From SCQX01 sp035720945 (GTDB lineage Bacteria; Pseudomonadota; Gammaproteobacteria; Burkholderiales; Burkholderiaceae_B), in NCBI GenBank assembly GCA_035720945.1, contig DASTNK010000182.1:1-48702 (forward strand): 48,702 nucleotides of DNA, in the 5' to 3' direction. Position 1 is the first letter of the stretch. Every line of letters begins with the position of its first letter. Of the stretch, positions 17,700 to 24,945 are shown one piece after another. Below the pieces are notes generated by a model. It was not told the DNA's origin and made no database searches. It saw only the letters and a list, made by a program, of their open reading frames with translations. The position numbers and the translations under genes are program-made.

Positions 17700-18194
17700 A
17701 TGACCCAATTCAGAACCTCGCTCACTCGTGAAACCCTCTCCCGCTTCGGGCGGCGCGGCGCCTCGCTGTGCGCACTGGTGCTGCTGACGGCCAGCCCCCT
17801 GACGGGCTACTGCAGCCCCGACCTGGCCTCGACATCCGAGCTGCCGCCATCGGAATACAGCAACGCGTCGCTGAAGGCGTCGTCCGTCCAGTTTGGCTAC
17901 TACAACACCAGCCACATCAGCCAAACAGGAGCACGCCAGACAGCCGAAGTTAACCAGAGTGGCGTGGCCAATACCGCCAGCATCACGCAAACCGGCCTCA
18001 ACGATCAGGCCATCGCCAACCAATTCGGCAATGGCAATTCAACGTTTGCCTATCAGAGCGCCAGCGGCGTCGGCGTCATGGTCAATCAGTTTGGCAACCA
18101 GAACGAAGCCATGGTCGTGCAAACACAACCAAGCCCTGTGCCGCTCGTCGTCAACCAGATCGGCAATGGCTACAGGCTGAACGTCATTCGATGA
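17700..18194 (+). CDS. csgB: Curli nucleator CsgB
   Basis: Minor curlin that anchors fibres to the cell and templates CsgA polymerisation, 164 residues. The ATG at 17700 has GGAGA eight bases upstream; an in-frame codon at 17664 lies inside the end of csgG and is rejected. After a signal peptide (hydrophobic about 22-36) come five curlin-type repeats of form QxGxxNxAxxxQ, beginning near residue 63 (VQFGYYNTSHISQ). The last one is degenerate and ends NQIGNGYRLNVIR. A basic end to the last repeat is also seen in E. coli CsgB and favours CsgB over CsgA. One Cys lies near the signal cleavage region. Confidence 0.88.
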   Translation: MTQFRTSLTRETLSRFGRRGASLCALVLLTASPLTGYCSPDLASTSELPPSEYSNASLKASSVQFGYYNTSHISQTGARQTAEVNQSGVANTASITQTGLNDQAIANQFGNGNSTFAYQSASGVGVMVNQFGNQNEAMVVQTQPSPVPLVVNQIGNGYRLNVIR

Positions 18195-18270
18195 TTCCCG
18201 CAACGCTCGGTTCCAAGGCCGCCGGGCAGCGCATTTTGTACAGGTCTTGAAACTCATGAGGAGATTCACC

Positions 18271-18753
18271 ATGAAAACCACGCTTTGCGCAATCGCGTCC
18301 GGTCTTGCCCTGGCCTTCGCCGGCACTGCAGCATTCGCCACCAGCACCGGCAGCACGTACCAGGGCGGCTACAACAACGACGCCGAAATTTCCCAGGCGT
18401 ACAACGGGAACGCCACGGCCACCATCGGCCAGCTTGGCGCCCTCAACGTTGCCAAGGCCTCCCAGGACTACACTGGCAACGGCAACGACATCACCGTGCA
18501 TCAATTCGGAGTCAACAACTACTCCAATTCGACGCAATCCCACACCACGAATGCCAAGTCCACAACCGACCAGTATGGGTTCGACAACGTTGCCAACGTC
18601 CACCAATCATACGGCACCAACCAGGACGCCACAGCCTTCCAGGTCGGCTGCAACAACACGGCGAACATCTCCCAGATGGGGTCCAGTCTGAACGCCACCG
18701 CGATGCAATGGGGAGTCCGGAACATCAGCACCATCACCCAGCGTGGTTATTGA
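18271..18753 (+). CDS. csgA: Major curlin CsgA
   Basis: Main amyloid subunit of curli, 160 residues. The ATG at 18271 is preceded by AGGAG; a TTG at 18247 is rejected. The signal peptide ends AFA (residue 23). Six repeats of QxGxxNxAxxxQ type follow, with first Gln at 31, 54, 78, 101, 124 and 146, one more than the five of E. coli. Inner-face Gln and Asn are kept in each; Ala is replaced by Ser in repeats 3 and 6. Cys127 lies in repeat 5 (QVGCNN), unusual for a secreted functional amyloid. Gly, Asn, Gln, Ser and Thr dominate. Confidence 0.92.
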   Translation: MKTTLCAIASGLALAFAGTAAFATSTGSTYQGGYNNDAEISQAYNGNATATIGQLGALNVAKASQDYTGNGNDITVHQFGVNNYSNSTQSHTTNAKSTTDQYGFDNVANVHQSYGTNQDATAFQVGCNNTANISQMGSSLNATAMQWGVRNISTITQRGY

Positions 18754-18788
18754 TCTCGGTACGTAGTCCGTTCGTACGAGCTGGCGCA

Positions 18789-18812
18789 CAGGAGGCTCTC
18801 CGGAGCCGCCTG
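18789..18812 (+). repeat. Hairpin between csgA and csgC
   Basis: CAGGAGGCTC and GAGCCGCCTG form a 10-base stem with one mismatch around a very short loop, without a T run. It may protect the csgA message or reduce read-through into csgC; both are inference. Confidence 0.45.
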
Positions 18813-18847
18813 TGCCGCCAGGCCGACGTACAAGGAAGGCACACATC

Positions 18848-19159
18848 ATGATGGCGGCAGACATTAACCTGCAGGTCTGGCTCGAAACCGTGCCGAACAC
18901 CCACCCCAGCGTGATCATCCCCTACGTGCGGAGCAAGGAAAGCGGCAATCTTCATTACACTCTGCGGGCCGTCAAGCAGGGATTGGGCGGGTCGTCACGC
19001 ATTGCTCAAAGCGGAGGCATCCAGGTTCTCGCGAACCAACCTGTGGCACTCTCGCGGTTCTCCCTCAGTGTGGGGAAGAATGACCAGTGCCGAATCGAAC
19101 TGATCCTGGTCGAGAACGGCAACCCCGCTGGCACCTATCATTTCGACTGCCCGCGCTAG
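18848..19159 (+). CDS. csgC: Curli chaperone CsgC/CsgH-like, without signal peptide
   Basis: Member of the CsgC/CsgH family, which in other bacteria is periplasmic and blocks premature amyloid formation by CsgA. The C-terminal half LANQPVALSRFSLSVGKNDQCRIELILVENG matches E. coli CsgC closely. The protein has 103 residues from ATG 18848 (AAGGAAGG upstream; ATG 18851 is equally possible). It begins MMAADINLQVWLE directly at the first beta strand, and no hydrophobic leader exists in this frame or others back to csgA. The CxC motif of E. coli CsgC is absent, as in CsgH. Either it acts in the cytosol or uses a non-classical route. Confidence 0.8.
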   Translation: MMAADINLQVWLETVPNTHPSVIIPYVRSKESGNLHYTLRAVKQGLGGSSRIAQSGGIQVLANQPVALSRFSLSVGKNDQCRIELILVENGNPAGTYHFDCPR

Positions 19160-19613
19160 ATTGACGCCTGGAACAACCGCGCAGAGCGCGATTCGATATC
19201 CCGGTCACAGAAGATTTTCGCTATTCACGTACACAAATTAATCGCTGGCAAGATATAACTGGAACAGAAATCGGTATCACGCTTCAGCGGAGCATTCAGG
19301 AAAACGCCACTGCGGGCTGGAAGAAATTTTGGAGGGAAATCAGACACAATGTGTAATAATAGAACGAAATTTTACGGTGGTTGTTGGCGATAGCGCGTTC
19401 CACCAACATTCAAGCGTTTCCAACGCGTAACAGTGCGCCATCGCGGCTTGAACCCGCTTGGCAGAACGAACCAGCCGGAGGGACGTGACCAAGCGCTGAC
19501 AACAGTGCAGCGAAGAACCGGTTTCAGAGCCACGGGCGACGAGACCATGACGGGTATCCACTCGACCACCCACCTACTCCACCGTCGCGTCTATAAATAG
19601 AAGGATGACAACC
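19160..19613. other. Intergenic region between csgC and the LuxR-type regulator
   Basis: About 450 bases with no gene I can support. AT-rich patches (TATAAC at 19254, TAATAAT at 19354) could be -10 elements but lack matching -35 boxes. An imperfect inverted repeat GCGATAGCGC / GCGCCATCGC (about 19387-19396 and 19435-19444) is present. No CTAGGC site like that upstream of csgE is seen. It probably contains the regulator's promoter and a long leader. Confidence 0.5.
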
Positions 19614-20498
19614 ATGGCCACAGTCATCGTGGTTGAGCCAAATGCGCTTCTTCGCCTGGGCATACTGCAGCTGGTGCAGAAGATGACATTCGACATCACG
19701 GGCGAAGGCATCGACTATGCCCAGTTGTTCAACGGCATGCCGAACCAGCAGGGCATGGACCTGATGCTGCTCTCGGTACCTGATGCCTACGACCGCATGG
19801 TGGAATTGGTGAACGCTGCCCAACAAGGCTATTCACCGCGGCGCATACTCCTGTTGTCGGATACGCCCATCCTCCCCTATTCGCTGCTCAATCTTCCCCC
19901 TGTCCTGGGCGGGTATATTTCCAAGTATTCATCGCCCGACGTACTCACCGCGGCCATCACCCTGGTGCTGGCTGGCGGAAAATGCTTCCCCTCACCCGAT
20001 CTGGCCATTCATCCCGAGCAACGCGAGAGCGAATCCCACCCGCCTGCTGGTGCCGCGCCCAGGCGCCGCTGGTACGACAAAGGCCTGCCGCCCCCCAAAC
20101 TGTTGTCGGGTGAGACCCAACCGGACAATCTGCTTACGCCGGCCGAACCCCGACAAATGCGCGGCAGCGACCATCCACCAACCGTGCCGTTCGAAGCGGG
20201 TGAACCCCAGCCATTGTCACCCTCGCTCATCGCGAGTGAGGCCGAGATGCTCAGCCTCACGCCCCGCCAGTACGAAGTCCTGGCGCTGCTGGCCCGTGGG
20301 TACCCCATAAAAAGCGTCAGCCGGGAACTGAATATCTCGGTGGCCACCACCAAGGCACACACCGAAACCCTGTACCAGCGCTTGTCCGTGCACAACCGGA
20401 ATGCGGCGGTCTACGCCGCGTTTTCACGCGGCGCCACATTGGGGTGGCGCAAGGCGGACCCGGTGAACGGCAAACAAGCGAAACAGCCGCGCTCCTGA
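19614..20498 (+). CDS. LuxR-family regulator with degenerate receiver domain (CsgD-like)
   Basis: Transcription factor of 294 residues at the end of the curli locus. Residues 1-125 are receiver-like (MATVIVVEPNALLRLGILQ), but the phosphoacceptor Asp is replaced by Ser54 (MLLSVPDAY) and the acidic pair is reduced to Glu8; Lys104 is kept. Such a domain is unlikely to be phosphorylated, as in CsgD and VpsT. A Pro-rich linker (130-205) leads to a LuxR helix-turn-helix (about 215-262, LTPRQYEVLALLARGYPIKSVSRELN). I chose ATG 19614, nine bases after AAGG; ATG 19605 would abut the ribosome site. It plausibly controls the csg genes and is the only regulator in the locus. Confidence 0.82.
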   Translation: MATVIVVEPNALLRLGILQLVQKMTFDITGEGIDYAQLFNGMPNQQGMDLMLLSVPDAYDRMVELVNAAQQGYSPRRILLLSDTPILPYSLLNLPPVLGGYISKYSSPDVLTAAITLVLAGGKCFPSPDLAIHPEQRESESHPPAGAAPRRRWYDKGLPPPKLLSGETQPDNLLTPAEPRQMRGSDHPPTVPFEAGEPQPLSPSLIASEAEMLSLTPRQYEVLALLARGYPIKSVSRELNISVATTKAHTETLYQRLSVHNRNAAVYAAFSRGATLGWRKADPVNGKQAKQPRS

Positions 20499-20538
20499 TC
20501 ACGCCACGGCCGCACGTATTCACCGCACGGCCCATTTC

Positions 20539-20555
20539 GGGTCTTGACCCTTTTT
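20539..20555 (+). terminator. Possible terminator after the LuxR-type gene
   Basis: GGGTC-TT-GACCC followed by five T, running into the end of the convergent sufT. The 2-base loop is too tight for the full stem, so the hairpin would be short. Confidence 0.35.
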
Positions 20556-21111
20556 ACATCAGCCCCATTTCGAGCCGTGCCGCTTCGCTGATCATGTCGC
20601 GGCTCCAGGGTGGGTCCCACACCAGATCCACCTTCACCTCATCCACACCCGGAATGGTTTGCAGCTTGCCACGCGCCTCGTCGGCAATCATGGTGCCCAT
20701 GCCGCAGCCTGGCGCGGTCAGCGTCATCTCGACATCGACGCGATACAGATCATTGCCGGCGGCTAGCACCTTGCAGGTATACACCAACCCCAGGTTGACG
20801 ATGTCTATGGGAATTTCGGGGTCGTAGCAGGTGGCCAATAGTGCCCACGCCGCTTCTTCAACGGATTCGGCAGTGACTGGTCCATCAGGCACGGCGGGTT
20901 TGTCCGGGTCGGTGGGTTCCAGCCCCAGGGCATCGGCATCGACGCCTTCGACCCGGTACAGGTTTCCCTCGACCAGCACCGTATAGCTTCCGCCAAGCTG
21001 CTGCGTGATCTGCGCGAAACACCCTTTTTCGATGGTGACGGGTGATCCATACGGCACCGTGACGGCCGGGCAGTCCCGGCTGACCAGCACTTCCTGACGT
21101 TCGTAACGCAT
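20554..21111 (-). CDS. sufT: Fe-S protein maturation factor SufT
   Basis: SufT protein with a DUF59 (MIP18-like) domain, 185 residues, that helps mature Fe-S proteins. The N-terminal half is specific to SufT (ERQEVLVSRDCPAVTVPYG, IEKGCFAQITQQLGGSYTV). The DUF59 domain starts near 85 and includes CYDPEIPIDIVNLGLVY and LTAPGCGMGTMIADE with its conserved Cys. It is the last gene of the suf series, 12 bases after sufU, and ends against the convergent regulator gene. Confidence 0.92.
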   Translation of the reverse strand: MRYERQEVLVSRDCPAVTVPYGSPVTIEKGCFAQITQQLGGSYTVLVEGNLYRVEGVDADALGLEPTDPDKPAVPDGPVTAESVEEAAWALLATCYDPEIPIDIVNLGLVYTCKVLAAGNDLYRVDVEMTLTAPGCGMGTMIADEARGKLQTIPGVDEVKVDLVWDPPWSRDMISEAARLEMGLM

Positions 21112-21123
21112 GTTCGATCTCTT

Positions 21124-21579
21124 CTATTCGGTTTGCGCAACGTCGCCGGCGCTGGCGATCGCGTTGTGCAACGTGTGCCAGGCCAGTGTGGCGCACTTGA
21201 CCCTGGCCGGAAATTCGCGCACCCCCGACAACACCTCGAGCTTGCCGAAATCCCGCCCTTCCGGATGGGCATCGGTCAGCATGGCGTGGATGTCGCGAAA
21301 CAACGCTTCCACGTCATCGACGGGTTTGCCCTTGACGGCTTCGGTCATGAGCGACGCCGACGCAGTGGAAATGGCGCAGCCATGCCCGACAAAACTGGCA
21401 TCGGACACGACGCCGTCTTCAACCTTGAGATAAACGGTAAGCTGATCGCCGCACAACGGGTTGTAACCCTCGGCGCTTCGGTTGGCGTCGGCCAGTTCGT
21501 GAAAATTGCGCGGGTTGCGATTGTGATCGAAGATCAGTTCCTGGTAGAGCTCGCGCAGATCGCCAAAATGCTCGCTCAT
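21124..21579 (-). CDS. sufU: SufU-type sulfur-transfer/scaffold protein
   Basis: IscU-fold protein of the SUF pathway, 151 residues, accepting sulfur from SufS. The metal ligands Cys43 and Asp45 (NPLCGDQ), Cys68 (GHGCAIS) and Cys129 (RVKCATL) are all present. The insert between the second and third Cys (EAVKGKPVDDVEALFRDIHAMLTDAHPEGRDFGKL) is typical of SufU rather than IscU. The start overlaps the sufS stop by four bases, so the two are translationally coupled. E. coli SUF uses SufE instead; no sufE is in view here. Confidence 0.94.
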   Translation of the reverse strand: MSEHFGDLRELYQELIFDHNRNPRNFHELADANRSAEGYNPLCGDQLTVYLKVEDGVVSDASFVGHGCAISTASASLMTEAVKGKPVDDVEALFRDIHAMLTDAHPEGRDFGKLEVLSGVREFPARVKCATLAWHTLHNAIASAGDVAQTE

Positions 21580-22835
21580 GCTTGTCGCCCCACCCCAAAC
21601 AGTTTCTGAGCCTGGCCCAGGGCATCGACCAGGGCCGCGACGTCTTGCTCGGTGTTGTACACCGCCAGGGATGCGCGCGCCGTGCCCGGAATGCCGAATC
21701 GGGTCATGACCGGCATGGCGCAGTGGTGCCCCGCCCGGATGGCCACGCCGTGGGTATCCAGTATGGTGCCCAGATCGTGCGGGTGAATGCCATCGATGAC
21801 GAACGACAGAATCCCGGCCTTCTGTGCCGCCGTGCCAATGAGCCGCAACCCCGGGATGGCGGAAACGGCGTGCGCGGCTTGCTCCAGCAACTCGTGCTCG
21901 TAGCGGGCGATTGCGTCCAGGCCCAGGCTGGTGACGTACTCAATGGCCGCTGCCAACCCGACGACACCAGCGATGTTGGGCGTGCCAGCCTCGAAACGCT
22001 GCGGCACCGCCGCGTACGTCGTGCGCTCGAAACTGACGGTGCGGATCATGTCGCCCCCGCCTTGCCAGGGCGGCATGGCATCGAGCACATCGAACCGCGC
22101 ATACAACGCGCCTATGCCGGTGGGTCCGTACAGTTTGTGGCCGGAGAACGCATAGAAATCGCAATCCAGGGCTTGCACATCCACAGCCTGATGCGCAACA
22201 GCCTGTGCGCCATCGATGAGCACCCGGGCTCCGGCGGCGCGCGCCAGACGCGTGATTTCCGCCACCGGATTGATCGTGCCCAACGCATTCGAGATATGTG
22301 TCACCGCGACAAGGCGGGTGCGGTCGCCCAAAAGCGCCCGGTATTCATCCATCAACAACTCGCCCCGGTCATTGATGGGAATCACTTTCAGCACCGCGCC
22401 GGTTTGCTGGCAGACCAATTGCCAGGGCACGATGTTGGAATGATGCTCCATCGCGCTGACGATGATTTCATCACCAGGCTTGAGCTGCGACCGCCCCCAG
22501 CTTTGCGCGACCAGATTGATGGCTTCCGTGGTGCCGCGCGTGAACACGATTTCTTCCGCGCGCGCGGCGTTAAGGAGGGTGCGCACGCGCTCGCGCCCGG
22601 CTTCGTAAAGATCAGTGGCGTGCTGCGACAGCCAATGCACGCCACGGTGGATGTTGGCGTTGGACTGACGATAGAACCGCTCTTCCGATTCGATGACGGA
22701 CGCCGGCTTCTGGGTGGTGGCACCGTTATCCAGATAGACCAGCCGCTGGCCCCGCACCGTCTGGGTCAGAATGGGGAAGTCGGCTGCGCAATCGGCGCCG
22801 GGCGCGCGCCGCACGTGAAGATCAGGGGCGTTCAT
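21576..22835 (-). CDS. sufS: Cysteine desulfurase SufS
   Basis: PLP enzyme that removes sulfur from cysteine as a persulfide for cluster assembly, group II desulfurase, 419 residues. Seen: FPILTQTVRGQRLVYLDNGATTQKP at the N-terminus, HHSNIVPWQ near 131-139, PLP lysine Lys234 in SGHKLYGPTGIG, and the catalytic Cys372 in RAGHHCAMPVMTRFGIPGTARAS. The catalytic Cys is in the short rigid loop of SufS-type enzymes rather than the long flexible loop of IscS. It overlaps sufD at its start and sufU at its end by four bases each. Confidence 0.96.
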   Translation of the reverse strand: MNAPDLHVRRAPGADCAADFPILTQTVRGQRLVYLDNGATTQKPASVIESEERFYRQSNANIHRGVHWLSQHATDLYEAGRERVRTLLNAARAEEIVFTRGTTEAINLVAQSWGRSQLKPGDEIIVSAMEHHSNIVPWQLVCQQTGAVLKVIPINDRGELLMDEYRALLGDRTRLVAVTHISNALGTINPVAEITRLARAAGARVLIDGAQAVAHQAVDVQALDCDFYAFSGHKLYGPTGIGALYARFDVLDAMPPWQGGGDMIRTVSFERTTYAAVPQRFEAGTPNIAGVVGLAAAIEYVTSLGLDAIARYEHELLEQAAHAVSAIPGLRLIGTAAQKAGILSFVIDGIHPHDLGTILDTHGVAIRAGHHCAMPVMTRFGIPGTARASLAVYNTEQDVAALVDALGQAQKLFGVGRQA

Positions 22836-24139
22836 GACAGTTCTCCCAATTCACGCCCACCGGGCAGAAGTACCTGGATGGCCGTCGATGCCCGGCGCCG
22901 CAGTGTTTCGTCGTCGATGCGGGACAAGGCCTCCGCCGCGAAAGCATAGACCACCAGATTGCGCGCATGCGTTTCGTCCAGCCCGCGCGAGCGCAGATAA
23001 AACAAACTGTTCTCGTCGATCTGGCCAACCGTGGCGCCGTGCGCGCACTTCACGTCGTCAGCGTAGATTTCCAGTTCGGGCCGGGCATCGGCACGCGCCA
23101 TGCGGGAAAGCAGCAGACTGTCGGAACGCTGGACGGCATCAGTGCCATCGGCGCCAGGTGACACCAGGATGCGGCCCGTGAACACCCCCCGCGCCGTATC
23201 GGCCAGGATGCCGCGATAGTATTCGCGGCTGGTGCCATGCGGCTGCCCATGCACGATGGTGGTATGGTGGTCGACGTGGCGTCGGCCATTGACGTAATAC
23301 AGGCCGTTGAGCAGGGTTTCGCAATGCTCGCCGGAGAACCCCGTCGCGATGTCATGGCGCGCCAGGCGCGCGCCGAACGACAGCGAATGCGACCGGAACA
23401 CCGAGCCGCCCGCTTGTTCGACATCGAGCACGCCAAGATGGAACGCCTGCGGCGATTCCTGTTGCAGTTTCAAGTGCGTGAGATGCGCGTCGGCTGCCAC
23501 GACGGTGCGCGTCACCGTGCTGGTCAGGGATGCCTCGGCCCCTTCACCCAGATAGTGCTCCACAACCGTGGCATGCGCGCCAGGTTCGGCGAGAATCACA
23601 TTGCGCACGAACCCCGCGCCATTTTCCGCCGCGGCCACAAACACCAGGTGAACCGGTGCGTCCAGCTCGCAGCCACGGCCAATGCGCACGAAGGCGCCGT
23701 CGGAGGCCAGCGCCAGATTCAGCGCCGCCACGCTGGAACCATCCGACTCGGTGCCCAGACAGGATTCGAGCCGCTCCGGGCGCTCGGCGGCCTCGCGCGA
23801 CAACGGCCCCAGCTCGACCCCTTCGGGGAGCGTGCCGATGTCGGATAACTCAGGCGCGTGGCGGCCATCGACGAAGACCAGCCAGTGGCCGGCGTCGCCA
23901 TGACGAAGCTGCTCTATGCGCGAGCGCGTACAGGTACCCACCGCGGCGGTGAATGACGTCTGGCCCAGCGCCGCCAATGTCGTGTGATGCCACTTTTCCT
24001 GCTTGGTGGTGGGCCACCCCTCGGCGACGAAACGATCCATGGCGCGGCGCCGCGTGCCAGCCAGCCAGGGAACAGCCGCGCCGAACAGGCCGTCCGCGCG
24101 CGCCTGGAAGTCGGCCGACCAGGGTTCCGCCGCGCTCAT
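22832..24139 (-). CDS. sufD: Fe-S assembly protein SufD
   Basis: Beta-helix partner of SufB in the SufBC2D scaffold, 435 residues. The C-terminal part carries DDVKCAHGATVGQIDENSLFYLRSRGLDETHARNLVVYAFAAE, where Cys365 and His367 correspond to the functionally important CAH motif of SufD. The N-terminal helical part (FGAAVPWLAGTRRRAMDRFVAEGWPTTKQEKWHHTTL) is also family-typical. It has four-base overlaps with sufC and sufS, within a single operon. Confidence 0.94.
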   Translation of the reverse strand: MSAAEPWSADFQARADGLFGAAVPWLAGTRRRAMDRFVAEGWPTTKQEKWHHTTLAALGQTSFTAAVGTCTRSRIEQLRHGDAGHWLVFVDGRHAPELSDIGTLPEGVELGPLSREAAERPERLESCLGTESDGSSVAALNLALASDGAFVRIGRGCELDAPVHLVFVAAAENGAGFVRNVILAEPGAHATVVEHYLGEGAEASLTSTVTRTVVAADAHLTHLKLQQESPQAFHLGVLDVEQAGGSVFRSHSLSFGARLARHDIATGFSGEHCETLLNGLYYVNGRRHVDHHTTIVHGQPHGTSREYYRGILADTARGVFTGRILVSPGADGTDAVQRSDSLLLSRMARADARPELEIYADDVKCAHGATVGQIDENSLFYLRSRGLDETHARNLVVYAFAAEALSRIDDETLRRRASTAIQVLLPGGRELGELS

Positions 24140-24924
24140 GCCTTCGCCCCTGGCCGACCCTTGCCTTTGGGCGCCTCGGTTGCCTGGGGTTCGATCCAGC
24201 CATAGCCACGCTCTTCGAGCTCGAGCGCGAGTTCCCGTCCGCCCGAACGCACGATGCGCCCGTCGGACTGCACATGAACGTAATCGGGAACGATGTAATC
24301 AAGCAGACGCTGATAGTGCGTGATGACCAGCAATGCGCGATCGGGTGAACGTTGGCGATTGACGCCTTCGGCCACGGCCTTCAGTGCGTCGATGTCCAGC
24401 CCCGAGTCGGTTTCATCCAGAATGGCGAGCCGCGGCTGCAACAGCGCCATTTGCAGAATCTCGTTGCGTTTCTTTTCACCACCCGAAAACCCTTCGTTCA
24501 CGGAGCGATACAGGAATTCCTCGCGCATGCCCACCGCCTTCATTTCTTCCTTGACGCGCTTGATGAAATCCATGGCGTCGAATTCCGACAGGCCCTGATG
24601 CTTGCGCACGGCATTGACCGCCGCCTTCAGGAAGTAGGCGTTCGAGACACCTGGAATTTCAATGGGATACTGAAACGCCAGGAACAGGCCGGAGCGCGCG
24701 CGCTCTTCGACCGATAGCGAAAACAGATCCTGACCCAGCCAAGAGGCCTCGCCCTGATCAACATGGAAATTCTCGCGGCCCGCCAGCACCTGTGCGAGCG
24801 TGCTTTTTCCGGAACCGTTGGGGCCCATGATGGCGTGGACTTCGCCCGCCTTGATGGAGAGATCCAGCCCTTTCAGGATGGCCTTGTCGCCGATGGAGGC
24901 GTGAAGATTCTTGATATCGAGCAT
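24136..24924 (-). CDS. sufC: SUF ATPase SufC
   Basis: ABC-type ATPase that drives the SufBC2D complex, cytosolic, 262 residues. Walker A is GPNGSGKST (34-42), the signature is SGGEKKR (147-153), and Walker B is LAILDE (166-171) with catalytic Glu171, followed by TDSGLDIDAL. A C-terminal Lys/Arg/Pro/Ala extension of about ten residues (ATEAPKGKGRPGAKA) goes beyond the usual family end. It begins 21 bases after sufB. Confidence 0.96.
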   Translation of the reverse strand: MLDIKNLHASIGDKAILKGLDLSIKAGEVHAIMGPNGSGKSTLAQVLAGRENFHVDQGEASWLGQDLFSLSVEERARSGLFLAFQYPIEIPGVSNAYFLKAAVNAVRKHQGLSEFDAMDFIKRVKEEMKAVGMREEFLYRSVNEGFSGGEKKRNEILQMALLQPRLAILDETDSGLDIDALKAVAEGVNRQRSPDRALLVITHYQRLLDYIVPDYVHVQSDGRIVRSGGRELALELEERGYGWIEPQATEAPKGKGRPGAKA

Positions 24925-24945
24925 GATTATCTTTGAAGGGATTTC

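Noticed and set aside
17764..17815. CsgB as a lipoprotein because of LTGYC near the signal end
   Set aside because: The residue before Cys is Tyr, which does not fit a lipobox.
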